Source: Fasciolopsis buskii (lineage: Eukaryota > Platyhelminthes > Trematoda > Plagiorchiida > Fasciolidae). Taken from it: a stretch of DNA of 64,000 nt. Under the pieces are notes generated by a model. It was given only the letters and a program-made list of their open reading frames with translations, searched no databases and had not been told where the DNA came from. Every line of letters begins with the position of its first letter. Position 1 is the stretch's first letter. The DNA is taken from positions 62,001 through 126,000 of the forward strand of contig LUCM01009787.1 in assembly GCA_008360955.1 (NCBI GenBank), read 5' to 3'. A program made the translations under genes and the position numbers. Below, one piece after another: positions 12,401 to 26,400 of this stretch.

Positions 12401-15400
12401 CAAGAAGTATGCAACTGGAACACCAGGAAAAACAAAAGGATTTTACGAAAAGTTGCAAAGGCATGCTAAATTTGTCCTACGGGCTATTTGGAAGAAAGAA
12501 GGTTGAACTTGAAGAAATACGAAAACTCGTCTAATTGTTAGCAGTAAACAATAATAACTGCTTTTTCCAGTTAATGAAGAAATCTGTTGTTGTTGTAGTT
12601 GTTTTGGATAAGGTGTAGTCAAACTGCAAAATAGTTCTCGAGTGCTTATTATTTCAAAGTGCGCACTTTCGCAATGAAGTTAAGACTAACAGTTCGCAAC
12701 GGAGAGAATAAGACGTTACATCGAATAGTTCCGAACTCGTGCTCATTACCTGCGTTTGAATTGGTGAGTGTAATTATATTCGTCGAGGGGAGAAATGGTT
12801 TTCACCAATCGTGTTTCACAGCGTCCGCGCTAAACCGCTTTCTATGGTACAGCAAATGGAAGTAATTTAAGCGTGAGTAATCAACGACAGAAGTTCATTA
12901 CCATTCTCAACTACAGAGTCTGCCAGCAGCTGATTACTATACGCCGACCTTGGTAATATCTTGCAATTTTGGGAGTTCCACAATTGCCTTGATTCACTTT
13001 CCACTCAAGAGGTTATTCTTGCCAAGCAAAAACAACACAGAATACGTCACTGTGCTGTTTCCATCAGTAATCCTTTTTCCATAGGTTGTTTTTAAACGGA
13101 TTTAATTTCTGGAATGGAAAATCCAATCATGAGTTGTTCATCCAAAAGCTGACGCTCGGCTACTATAGAGATACGGTAAATGTGCGCTCACGCAAATCTC
13201 CTTTGCAGGTCATGTCTATGGTCGCCCGAAAATGGGATATCTGTGAGATAAAAGGAAGGTCTCTGGTTCGACACGGCTTCATCGCGCAGGGTTCTAAATT
13301 TCAGTGCAGCGACGAACTTTTCATAATATTACTGCCTTATTAAGAATTACCGGAGAAAGGCTTACTCATCAACAAGTGTTTTTCTGGATAAGTTCTGTAC
13401 CGATCACTGGTAGCTCTCCATTGCATAACTCTTGTTGGTGTTATGTATATGTAAAAATTTTGCTTTCACAGAAAGGATCCTCTAGACGGTTATACCTGAG
13501 AAGGTAACTTGGAATATTTAATGTTATCTGATAGTGTTTACTTCTGTGAATAAATGAAATATTTTAAATCCCAGAAGAAAATGAGATCGAAAAGGAAGAG
13601 GACAAAACTATTGATTTAAAATTTTTGATGGCAATTAGAAAAAAATTGTGATCGATGGAACAGGACGATTTAAACTATTTTGACAAGAGCAAGGCCTATA
13701 CAATTCGGATTATCGAGTAATTTTTACCCTGTCGAACATTATGCCATCTACGTCGATCAGTCTGAGTCCCCGGTGGTGAGCAAACATAGCCCCATTTCGG
13801 ACAGAATGAAAACTAAACAAAACGTCATTTTTTCTCTGAGAGCTTCGGAAGACCTTATCATTCTGCTAAAGGTACACGAATGCCTAATCTTGTCTACTGA
13901 TAATATTCTTTGATCACTTTTAAATCTCTGTGTCCACCGAAACCAGCTAGAGAATGAATAGCTGGAATCTTACATGCTATACACAAGGTTTGCCACTTCC
14001 TTCTTGGTAGTCAAAAGGCAGATGGCATTACGACGATTGTAGATGCACTCGATACACTCGTGTCTCTCGCAGATGAGTAGAAGGTGCGAGACGGAAAAAG
14101 GTAAACAACTACTGAACAGGCAGTACTGCGGTGCAAGTAATGAGGGTGCAAATTCTATCGCTGACAAAAGCCTGCTAGAAATCAACTGTCAGGTTAAAGG
14201 CAACGAATCTCTATCCTAATGAAAGCATTAGCAGCGGAAAATGTTTTGCGGCCCTATTCTTTCACGTTCAATAACTTTCACACGTTTAATCCTAATAACT
14301 TTCACGGATGCTGTCACCCCGGCGATTATTAATGGTAGTGTTCTAGACTTTTCATCTTAGGCATTTGGGACTATTCGAATTCTATTAGTTTTTTTTTGCA
14401 AAATGTAATTTTAGCAGCGCGGACAAAATTGGTGACCACTTAAGTCAATCAGAGGTTGCGGTAAACTACTTGCTTTATCGCAAAAATTGTGCGAAATCGT
14501 TTCCGATATCAACAATAAATCACTTGGTTAAAAAATAACCCCGTTCTCTCATGGATAAACCATAACTTTGCTTATGTAAGTAAAAAGTATTGCTGCGTAT
14601 GCTGTGCACAACACCAGATTGAAACCTGCACTGCAGAATCGTGGAATGTAAATAGTTGCGAAATTTCACGAAGACGTTCTATTTTTTTCTGGGCTTTTGT
14701 AGCAGTTCGCATCGCAAAGCTTTCCAACGGTATAGAAATGAATAAAAGTTTGCCTTTTTACGCGTCTTGTTCGAACTCTGTGTAGCCTAAGTTTATGGTG
14801 AGCAAATTTTTACCGCTTCCGTCGTTGTTCTCGTTGTTGTTACGAAATCAAAACCTCCAGCTCAACTTTTGCTTCCACCTAGCATGTCGTGTTTTGTTCT
14901 TATGAACAAGGAGTGATTTAATTCGGCAGATAAATGACTCTTCTTAAGGTGTTGGCATCCAGTTAGCCGTGTGAAAATCAGGGATGATTTGTGCAGCTTT
15001 TTTATCCGTTTGAGGGACCATCAGCCGTACGTATTTATTTCAAGCTGAGTAGGACGAGAACTCGGGGCAAAGAATTGGTAACGGTATATGATTGCCTTAA
15101 GGCTATCCAGGCCAGTATGCAACAATTTACCGAACCTAAACACCATACAGTATACGGTGGATTTTGGGGAGAGGTGAATAAGATGTTTTTCCACCTGGTT
15201 GTGCATTACCTTTGGGTGATTGCGCCGGGAAATATTCGTATGATATCGTCCGATACATTGCTGTTTATATTCACAGCATCAAGAAGTGCATTTTACCACC
15301 ATGTAATATTTTAATTTAGATATATCCTCATGCATAACACATGCTGCGGTGATTTGAAAAATTTTATTTGTGTGTTCGAATAAAACTGCTAGCAGCATTC

Positions 15401-16504
15401 ACTTTTGCAGGCGCTACTGCTCGACCGAAATCTCAGCCACCAGAACCAAGAGCACTGAGCAGAAAATTTGTTCATACTTTTTGCCTGTTTCCTCCAAATT
15501 TTGTTTGTTTTCTTGCCAAAAAGATATTGTTAGAAAGAAATCCAAGTTTGCACATGGGCTCTTTGGAACTTCCACGACTTTCTCTTTGAACAGTCTCCTC
15601 ACTGAAGTCATTCCATTTGCAGATGATCTATTTTGATCAGGTCACAGCTACAGCGATACAGTAATAAATGTGCACTTTACCACTACCATTCTATGGGTTG
15701 GCTCGAAAAGTTCATCTCCGACTATCCTAATTTCACTCGTTACAGTCCCTTACTGATGACATTTGGGGATTTGCTTTCAAAATGGTAGCTTACTTACAAA
15801 CTGCATATGGATTCTGTACGGTATTAATGCGGTTCTTCTGAAACAATAATATTCAAGTAAATGTTAGAAATCACTGTCAAAGGTAATGCTATTTTGGCAA
15901 ATTTTATTGAAACTGTTACCTGTTGTTGCTTTACTCGCCAGAAAAATGAATGAACTTACATCGTTGTCAGTTTGCAGCCAATTCCCATGCTGTGCGCTTT
16001 TGGCGGGGCTTCAAGGCAGATTAAATGAATATCCTGTTTCGATTTATTTGGCTGAGCAACTTTGGTATACCAGGTAATTGCTCCTAGGACACACATGATG
16101 TTTCATCATAATGTGACCACAGTTAACGATACAATATTTCCCAGGGAGCTAATTGTTTCTTTGCGCAATCCTTTACAGTCCAGAATGAGCGTCCAATAAG
16201 CGCTACTCAAGTCCAACTTCGACGCCAACACATGCGGTTCTTTTCTTCAGTTGTGTGTGATTTCCCGATCGATTGTCTGTTATTGGTCCCAAAATAGGTC
16301 GCGATTAGAATCATGCAAAGTATAATCAGTACTGTATTCAACGTTTTTTATTGGTCGATTCCAATCAGAATTTGGGGCATACTTGGATCATATGAGCTAA
16401 GTGACTTCTACTAATCTCATAAATGGAAACTGATTTCGTTCCGGGGAAAACAATATTAGTCAAACAGAAAGAAAACACCAGAAAGCTGATTTTATTTTCT
16501 TGTT
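6418..16504. other. Non-coding stretch with minor simple repeats
   Basis: About 10 kb without a recognisable gene. Open frames reach 110 codons (7357-7689, non-ATG start) and match no family I know. A GTT-rich run lies at 12585-12606 and another near 14823-14840. A weak B-box-like GGTTCGACACG sits near 13259 without a convincing A box. Some decayed repeats are likely but cannot be named from sequence alone. Confidence 0.5.
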
Positions 16505-16582
16505 ACACCATCGACGGTGTCAAATGTGGTATTTGAACTGAAGAGGGTCTCGTGTCCGAGTAATCGCTCCGCTAAGAGCAAT
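16505..16582 (-). repeat. Weak tRNA-like (SINE head) segment
   Basis: The minus strand reads an A-box-like TAGCGGAGCGA followed about 35 bases later by a B-box-like CAGTTCAAATACC. Both deviate from consensus, and no clean cloverleaf forms. It could be a decayed tRNA-derived SINE or chance. Confidence 0.3.
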
Positions 16583-16585
16583 CTG

Positions 16586-19500
16586 ATAAAGAAGTTTCAT
16601 GTGCATATGTCTGCAATGGATGAGATTTGGAATTAGATACTGCACAGATTAGATTGGAATTTATTCCAGCTCTGAGCTTTTGCCTTACTCCGTCAAACAT
16701 TTGAGCGTTTTATTTTCACAAAATCGCTAGTAGATATCTATCTTTTCTCGCTCTGCCAACTGTTCGGAGCCGCACCAGAAGCTGGCTGTTATAAACTATA
16801 CGTATTTTGCCCTCACTGAAGATGAAATCGATCGATTACTTTGTTAATAAACTGACGCTAGACATCTTTTCTGACTGAATAAATCACGGCTTTTGTCGAA
16901 ACTATTTCTACTGAACATTTAGTCCAATCTTTAGGGAAAAATAGACTAATCAGAATTCACAGGCAACTTTAAAGCGTGGAAACCTTCACATTGTGTTAGT
17001 TATTTGAATCGGAAAATAACCCGAACGGAAATGTGAACCAGTACGAAAGAGTAGACGGATCAGTTCGGGAGTATTCGTCGATGGTCAACCATTACCGGCT
17101 TCCCTCGTTTCTCCGCAGAAATGGTTTTCTCAACAACCAGCGTTTTTAACCGTTTCTTTAAATCTAAGTAAGTTAGTTCCAACGCAGAACTAAAGTCTTA
17201 TACAGATAGAATACACTCAAAGTGAACCTTGAACAAACCGATTTGCGCCGGTTTCGCGTTGAAAATTAGGGCTACAAGTTCTCGTGTATTGATGATATCA
17301 CTTGGGTAGATGAAATGTTAGCGAATCAAGCACCAGACACAACGATCAAGGTTTTCCGAACATTCCATGAAATCAAAATTATTCTCGTTGATCATTCCGG
17401 TGTAGAGTTCAGTTCAAGACATTTTGAACTTGTGCTTTCTAGGAAATTCAAAGGATAATCGTCAACCATATTTACTGAAGTTTTCACTTCTCACCTGATC
17501 CCATTATAAAGGCTTTGTGCCCTTAATAACAATAGCTGAGTACGTCTCTCGCACCATTTGTCGAAACTGTTTCTCAGCCGTTACCACGTTAATGACTGAC
17601 ATCCATATGCATACCGGATCCATCGTTCGGAAGGCACTTCTTTGGATTCCATGGAATACACACGAGTGAATTTTACACGGTTGCCTCACTCCGGCAGTTT
17701 CAAAACCCATAAACTGTTCTGACATGTTTAGAATCTTGGAGGATAACTGTTTTTGAGCTATTTTCTTTTTTCGTGAATATCGAAGAATGCAGATAATAAA
17801 ACCAACTGTAATTCATCAATGTCTACCGACTTCCAATCCTCCAAGAGCATCACCACGGCCGATGATGAGTATTTTCGGGGTCCAAAGTGACTGCTGTTTG
17901 TAGACACTTCTGACGGTAATCCTAAATAGCCGTGGGTCTCAAGCAACCTCTGATAAGGATGTCCTGTGGACTGCCTTCCCATGATCTAAGTGTTTTGATG
18001 AAAATGCAAAAGAGACGAATGCCGGGCGCTTTCTCCCGATTGATTGATCATTGGCAGTCAGTCTGAGGAGACGGCTAATCATTGATTCCGAACCAACCAC
18101 AGACAGCTTACAAAGTGTGTAATCATATGCACACGGATGGATGTCTGGTCTCCTCCGAAGAACGTGTGAACTGAGTAATCAATCACTGATCCCCAGATGA
18201 CCAGAGGCGTTCGTATTACCAGACTTCAGGCTGGATACTGGGTTTACTTTTCGTTAAATCGACTTTCTACTTAGGTTGGAGCCAAGCTTGCAGAGGAATC
18301 ATGGAACCCTAAGGATAACCGAGGTCCGGAAAACTGACAAATGTTTGGAGCTCTTCGAAGTGTTTCCTTTTCTCTCCCTACATTCCCTCATTCTTTTCCA
18401 CCTTCACTAAGGTTTTGAGGGCGCCTGATTTGTAAACACATTTATGACAAACAAAAATAATGTCGTCCCTCAGGATGATCTAACATGTCGACAGTTAATC
18501 AAATCATTTCGTCAGTCGTAAACATGAAAGAATTCATTAATCATTAATCATGCCGTAAAAAGTCAATACACATGTAGTCAGACTGTGCTGTCCACCATTT
18601 CGAACCCAGTGTACTGGGAAGCAAGCGGTATTGCTTGCTTATTTCAGCGCTGTTTGTCACCTTCTGAGTGACCAGGTAATTAGATACACCGCTACAAAAA
18701 GTGGACAATATTTCGTGATCCGAAAAGCAGCCAGTGTGGTAATTGACTTAGAGCCGCGGACCACTAATCCGAGATCTTCCAGTAGGATAAGATGGTCGTT
18801 AGATTATCGTTGGAAAAAATCATTGATTTAGCATGTTTTTTGAATTCAGAACAATTTGTGGAAACCATGTAAGGTAATTTTTACTTGTTCATGATTAAAA
18901 ATCACTTTGTGGTAGCCAAATAATCACGCTAGGATCAGGCGAATTGATCTGACAGAAAACACTGACAATGCGAAATCAAAAACGAATAAGGTATCCGACA
19001 GCAGTTCAGCCATCTTCAGGAGGAATATATTAATCGTGTCGGTTTTATAGGTAACCGGTAAAGCAAACCGTCATATATTTTGGCCGGTCTCTCGACAGAC
19101 GCCGATAGCAAATTCAGCTGAGGGTAATGCCACTGGAATCAACAAACAACAGGTAAAACCATTCAGCTTATTTACCTGCAGTCGTTACAAGTTGCAAAAC
19201 TCGTGAAATTACCAGAAAAACAAACAGCTTGTAAGGTGAGCGAATAAGATGACGCAAATTTATTATGCAATAGAAAATTGAAGGTGCTATAGTAATGGCG
19301 GCAGAAAAATAGCATCTATTCGACGTTCACCTACGTTCTAACGAGAGGACAAGATTAAGGCCGCTAACTTTCAACTTGCCTTAGTCCGATCAATAAGCGG
19401 ACAACACCCGACAAACCAATTCTAAAGTGCTTGGTTCTTGTGTGAATTACAATCCAGCAAATTAAGATGATTGCATGAATCTCAGGGTGGTTTCTGCCAG

Positions 19501-20330
19501 ATGGAAAGCACACTGTTGTCGTTGATTAGAAAGCCCCCTACGCCAATACCAACTGTTTGCAAGTACTCTGTTAATTACCCAAACCGATGCTCACCGTTGT
19601 CCGCTTGATTCGAAGTCAAATGCTGAACACTGTCTGCCATGGCTCACGCTTACTCGGCCTGGTGACTCGCCAAAATTATCAGTTGATGAGGATTCTTCAT
19701 TCCGCAACACCAACATAACCAACCGAAAACCGGACCAGTCAAGTGAGGCGCAATAACAGTCTGAATTTTCACTGATGACCAGGGGAACAGGCTCTCGAGA
19801 AATTTTTTAAAAGAGGCTCGCTGTAGTCTCAAGGATGCGAGCTAAGTCAGCAGTAATTTGCCTCAATTTACGAAACAAGAAACCCAAGGAGAAGGGAATA
19901 CACAAATAATTCAGTTGATATGGGCCATGCATCAACTCTGATTCACATAAAACAAGCGGAGCTAGGCAGTAGCGTTAATTATCATGGCACACACCAGGTA
20001 AAATTCCTAACTAATTAACCATACCACAGGTAGAAAAACGTACGGAAAGCTTCCAAAATTAAAGTTAACTGTGTTGTTGGACTTTGCATTTCCAGACCTG
20101 TCCGTTCTGCAGCTTACGCATCTGCATGCTACTCTAACAGCAGTTTGAGCTAATTCTTTGGTGAGGCTGAAGAGCCATGTCAGATAGAATGGAGCAAGAT
20201 CTAAGGGAATCAAACACTTTGCGAAAATAAAGTGTTTTGGTAGTATTTGTAATTTCAGGACTGAAGAAATTCTGTAAGTCAAGGAAGACCGGGTAGTGGG
20301 ACGTTGTAAGCTTCACGTTGGGTTTCTGTC
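16586..20330. other. Non-coding stretch, nothing recognised
   Basis: Only short frames without motifs are present. I see no tRNA-like promoter pair, simple repeat or splice-bounded coding block that I would defend. Confidence 0.5.
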
Positions 20331-20456
20331 ATGGACAGCAACCCTGGCGCGGTTGCTGCGTTCATCGACTTCACCAAGGCATTCGATATTTTACTGCACA
20401 GCACAGGCTTTCCGGTCGTTAATCACCTCCTCACTACGGTGCTTCATCCTTGTTAG
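20331..20456 (+). pseudogene. Reverse-transcriptase remnant of a non-LTR retrotransposon
   Basis: A 41-codon open stretch from ATG 20331 to TAG 20454-20456 contains AAFIDFTKAFD (20355-20387). This corresponds to the conserved reverse-transcriptase block usually written as (V/F)-D-(F/L)-x-K-A-F-D in non-LTR (LINE) polymerases, whose first aspartate is a metal-binding catalytic residue; it is kept here as D of FIDF. The usual continuation after the block is only vaguely present, and the frame closes quickly. I could not find the GVPQGS or YADD blocks in the following kilobase. It is a short fragment, and the clade cannot be assigned. Confidence 0.5.
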
Positions 20457-23400
20457 AGCACTGTTTATATGATTCTTGCATCATTCTCTAACCGTGTTTG
20501 GGGATTCTCTCTGCCTTGGATACCAGTTCTTGCACAACTCCATCTGTCCAGTACCATGCAGCGTCTTCTAACCAAATGTCTTGGATTTCCAGCCAATTTG
20601 ACCTACCACGTATTTAAACAATTGGTATTTTGGTAATGGAGCATCAGAACTGATGGTCATCAATCACTAAGCTAGACTTTTTCTCCTCATAGTTCGATCG
20701 TGTGAACACGATCCGAATTTTACTCAAATGGGTTCTGGATTTTAATCTTAACGATCCATCTTATCCAAGCCGTTACGACATTCGTCAAGTTTTGAATTAT
20801 AGCTCAGTTACAAATACCGGAATATGGTCCGCAAATGTGAATAAAGTTCACTGTGCTACATGCAGTAGCTCTATCTAAATTGAGATAACTTTCCACATTC
20901 TCGAGTGGATCCCTTCCCATCGTGCTGGAACAAGAAGAACAGGTTGGATAACAACCAAAAACGCGTGTATATTTGGGACAAAATTACATTGTTCTGAAAT
21001 TCCGGTACCGCGTCGAAGAATGTGTATAAATGTCGGTTGCAAGAAGAGCGGTACAAGAAGGTAATCGTGCCAAAGGCAGTAACATATAATGTGAACACTG
21101 TACGGTGACAGGTTTGAACGTTAACTTTCATGTGTTTGGAGAGAATTTTTAAATTTCCTCTTTTCGGGTGCATCGAGTAAATTTCGCTGACTCATTGTCA
21201 CTGATTACATTGCAACTTCGTTTCTGGTCGTTCAAGCCCGTAGCATTGTTTGCATAAGATGGTTTTGTTAAAGCGCATATCTGATCCTTCTGGTAGCAGA
21301 AGGGATAAATGTACCTGAAAGAAAGTCGGACTAGGGAGCACGAAAATTTCTTAAGCAAATTCTAAAGCGATGAGTAATATATAAATTCGGAAGTACCAAC
21401 CTTTGTTTCCGCTTTGCCCAATGCGAACTGAGGATTGTCAATCCCCGGTACACATGTATTCACAACTAGGACACTGAATGTACTCGGAACGATTTCAAGC
21501 TAAACCTCAAAGCTGGCCCACTGAGTCCGAAATTGTGTCCTGGGTCTAAATGGATCGGGAGGTCCCCGCAAGCAGGCCATGGGGGAATGATCACGTCTAC
21601 GTTGATGAGTTGAAATCCACTCTCACCTTTCGCAACCACCTGGGTAACTTCTTTTGAGTAGCACAATCAGAGGTGCGACCGGATTAATGACAAGTTTGCT
21701 CGTGAAATGAGTTTTTTCCGCACATCTTGCTTCCTGCTCAGCGACGATTATTAGGATGGACATAGATGTCTAGAGTAGTGCTCAACTCATCAAATTAACT
21801 TATCTGTTAAAGTCCCCTAGAGTCAGCATCGGAGTTAAGTACGTTACGCTCACTTTCATTCCAATCCACGTCGAATCAGTTTTGGAAAAGCTAAACCTCG
21901 CTGACAAAACGTCTCGTCCAGTGAACGATCTTAAGCTCGGATGCTCCTTGTCGGACAAATCGATCGTTTAAAGAAGTGCCAAATTAATTTGATTTAAATT
22001 CCAGGGCATTTTGGCTAAGACGGCCCTGCAGTGTACTGGACAGACGAAACTGTGAGACGTACTGGTGCTCAATGCGTGTGCAGCTGAGAAGCGACATAAA
22101 ATAGATGAGGCGTTGCCAAAAGAAACTTAATAATGACAAAGGAAGCTGTAGACTGCTGGATTACCGCGGATCTCTCGGAGGTGTAGTCGCAGCACAACGG
22201 TGAACTAACTAGTTCATCATCGGACGATCCTGCTTGATAAATTCACAGCCAAGATGCCAGTGTTAGCCTGACAAGAATGATTTTCTTCAGGGTTGGCGAC
22301 AGGATTTTCCAACGTAACATGATCTCCCCGTAGAGAAGATCCCTAGTGAGAAAATTGGACGGGCAATTCTCGCACGATTTGCTTTGTAGCATCACACCCA
22401 AAAGCCCTATCAACTTCACATCCAACAATGAACTCTTCCAAAATTCTCCCTCTCGACTTCACCGGTTGTGAACTTGATTGGAAATTGTCCACCTCTGGAT
22501 GCATGAAATAGATATTTGTGGACGACATTAATTATATGGATGCATGGGTGTGGTCTCTGCCACCTTGCACCAGTGGCTGTTCATTGCACTGCATGAAGAA
22601 AGGGGATGATCAAAACTCCATAGTGTATCCGGATGCGACTATCATAGAAGCCTTATTTATGAACAGTCACAAAATAGATTACTAGATAACCAGAATGCGA
22701 TCCAAATGAAGTACTTTTTACCTGGTAGAACGACGTCATTCTCTCACCAAAACGAGTAAAATCCGAGTTCTGCTATTCCAGTCTTCTAGTAACCAAGGTT
22801 ACAATTATTATTATTGCCATTTTTCCATCGGTTTTTCACAATTCTATATATTCGAGGTCATCTCACATCTCGTTCCATTCCCATGAGAAATGATTGAGAA
22901 ATACTCGGTCTAGCTTATGTATAACTGACAAAACAACCCAGTGTTTTTTTTCGACTGAAAGTGTGAAAAAATGATGAACTGTGTTATGGCAATGTTGATG
23001 ATGTTTAACCCCACCCCAGCAAGTAAGGTGATGACTATTACCTGATGCTGATTTAATTTGGCCTGGATTCCGGGGCCCCCGAGGGCCTCGGTTCATTAGT
23101 TTCTATTACCTGGGGGAAAACAGAGTCGTTTGACCGGCTGATTGATTCATCTGATTGGATGATGAACATCCGTAATGTCTGTCCTCCCCTCATGCTCCCT
23201 AATACACAGATCTGTGAAGATGTGAGCATTGAAATGCGTGCAACGCTGTTTCTGTGTCTGTTTCTTTGCAAAACCCTCAAACTATTTCCAAATTCTAATC
23301 ACATTCTGTTCTCCCTCTCGCAACACGTGCTGTCGGTCAGTTAAGTTTGCCTGTATGTACGTGTGCTTGTGCCTGCTTGTTTATAGGCACATTTGGGACA

Positions 23401-26400
23401 GTTTGCATGAACGCGTAATGTGTGTAAACCTTTTAACGATTCAAATAGATTTGTTAGTCCTTACAAACAAACAGTTACATCAAAGGTGAACAAACCGTTT
23501 GAAAATTTCGTTCGCCTGGTCAGTTTATTCAAATGATAATAGCTTTCATTCAGTAGTCGGAAGTGGGTTCACTATGCTGGACTCAGACCAACGTGAAAAT
23601 CGGTGATTAGAGAAGGAGGAGTGGGAGGGGGGTGTCCCGGATTCTCCTTTCACCTGTGGTAACTTTCCGGATGGGAATTCACTCAGATTTTAGTAAGCCT
23701 GTTTGTCGTATTCATTCAGTGACTGATATTACCTGCCCATTATTTATTTCTCTTCTTTCTAAGCAGGCCGTAGTTGGATTAAGAATGCTCTACGTCATGG
23801 ATTACGTAGATGCACGCCTCGAAAGCCGCCCATCACAGCTTGGAAAATTGCAAACGAAATTACAAACTAAGCAATCGTGCCCTCCTAACAGACGGCCCAG
23901 TTTAAATGGGACACCAGACCTTGAGGACATGCACGGAAAACAGCAAATTTGGGAAGGAGTTTGTCACAACCAGCACAGACTTTTCGTATGATTATCTCAG
24001 TGTTGGGAGAAGCGAGGAGTTAATTCTGAATCTATTCATCATATAACATCCGTGCCCAGTTTATTTACTGGAAATGCTGAACTGCACAGGCGCCCACTGT
24101 AGAAGTTGGTCGTTGTAGGGACAGCAGCCTGAGATCAAGCAAAAACTAGTGCTGGATAAGTACGACCTGTTTGTAACGTTTTGTAAACATCTGGGAGCCG
24201 TGATGAACGGTCTAGCGACTAAAGTTTTTCCCATTATTTTGTCTCAGCAGTGATGATCGGAGTAGGGATTTCAATTTTGTTTTAGGTACAGAGTTACTGC
24301 GTCAAATTAGCCTAACAAAACAAAAAGTTCTCATGACTGTCAACAGGTAGCTGAGCGATGATACTGCAAAATGATTTAATCCGGAAAAAATGACCAAAGC
24401 AAAATACCCATAGTCATAATAATAATGTTCGCGTTGCCAATAGAAGTGGAGTTTTTTCACCAAATAAACCAAATAAAATCAGTAAAGGGATTCGATGGCA
24501 AAGTTCTAGCAGGACTAAAATGGAGGATGAATAAGGATTACCAAATTATTCTCGCTAGAAGAAACTTGACTCAGTTTCTATGAAACTCTCCGGCCCATGT
24601 TGTTTGGTAACTGTTTACCAGATCAGAGAACCATAATGAGTCGGAAAACTTGCGCTTTAAACCGGAACGAATGCAGTTAACCGGGGAATCAAAGGAAAAC
24701 CCTATAGTTAGACAACATTTTGCGCTAGCGACAAACTACACGTTACTTTTCGTCTTAAGATTAAAGCCCTTGGGACAGTATCGCTGGTCAAATCTGGATT
24801 TTCTTATGGATGACCTATTCAAACATTTGAAATTGTTTATCCATCAGTTAGTCAATTCAAAACCATGGTGATGGTAATGCGCACTGTTGCCCGGAAAAAA
24901 TATCTTCGGCCAATCAGTTATGAAATGACATGTTTAAACCATTCACTTTAAGATAATTTAACTAGTCCAACAGGCCCCTCATAGTGGATGTTCATTTTGG
25001 AGTACATTTCTCACGAAGGCAAATGAACGCCATTCCGTTCGGGGATTTTTCGCCGTCGTCTACAAATGACGAACGATCTCATCCGAAGATAAAGCTTGTC
25101 ATATCCGGTAGATTAGTGGGAGGTCCATTGTAGACTTCATCATAAATTGGTTACTTGAGACGCATTATCCATAGTGGCAAAATAAGCATCAGACGGTACT
25201 TTCATTGAGCATGTAGGGCATTTTGCACCAATCTGCTGCAGCAGTAAATTTTTGCATTAATCTTCCAGCTAAATGCATTGGAAAAGCCACGCGCTGTTGT
25301 CCTACGGGTCAGCTATAAAACTTTCGTATTTTACGGAGAACCAAACTTCTGAGTACCAAAGTTATGGACTCTTGGTTACTTGAAACGCATATCCAGCTCG
25401 AGTTCAACTGGACATGACTGAGTACACTGGAAAATTGCCAATTTTCAAAATTTCTAGTCAACTCGAAAAAATCTATTTTAGTTGACGTCCACTAGGTGCC
25501 CAAAACAAATGACTGTAAATATAGGAACATGTCACTATCTCTCTCAGAGCGGAAATCAAAATCTTTTCCTAATGTACTACTTTATTCTTTATTCTATAAG
25601 CTGCTGAGAACACATTTTCATCAGGGATGTCGGTGTCGCTTCCATATATCGATTATCCACTGATAAAGTAATGCATGTTAATGCCGCTTCAGTTTTGCGA
25701 AATATGATGGAGCGAAGAAAAACGTTAAATTTCTCAAGGTCGCCTGTTTTATTTAATGTGATTTCGTGAAAATTAAAATATTTAATACATTCACCAATTT
25801 CACTGTGTTCATTTTGTCGGTTTTCAATCCCAGCAAATTCTACACATGTCAATGCGATGTCATTTTATTCAAGTCTCAATAGTTCTGTCAAATAGTATCT
25901 TTCAAATAGGCTAATCGTCAGGTTTTGGCCGCTGACAGTAGTTGTTATGAGACAACTTGGGGATTATGCGACAACGGGAGGCAAAATTTGACATTATGCA
26001 TAATTCCTGATGGCTCATAATTATTTGCTTCCAAATACTTTAACAGCAGTAAATGAAAACACTGGAGTGTGAAAATTTACTGCACCCGAAAAGGTATTCA
26101 TCGAAATGGTGTAGCTGGGATCCACCATTAAAGCCAAAACACTTTAGTGTGAATGGATTTATGGACGCCCTAACAACTAACATTCGGGAGTAAAAAATAA
26201 AGCCATTGTTGAACGATACAACTGCATTTACACACTAAGATGATTGCACAAAACCATCAAGAGGGTCGGGTTCTCACTTGATAGCGGAGTGACATACAGA
26301 TTTACTAGTAATCTTGACTCAATGCCGACGATTTTCTATCCACAACTAAGATAGACTGTTCGATGCGATTTTATCTGTTTGAAAACTGGTGCGGACACGC

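Noticed and set aside
23079..23091. GC-rich inverted repeat CCGAGGGCCTCGG
   Set aside because: Perfect but very short, with a one-base centre; no run of T or partner gene to suggest function in a eukaryotic intergenic region.
23772..23820. LYVMDYVDA stretch looking like a polymerase YxDD box
   Set aside because: The second aspartate is missing, and flanking sequence does not resemble any reverse transcriptase.
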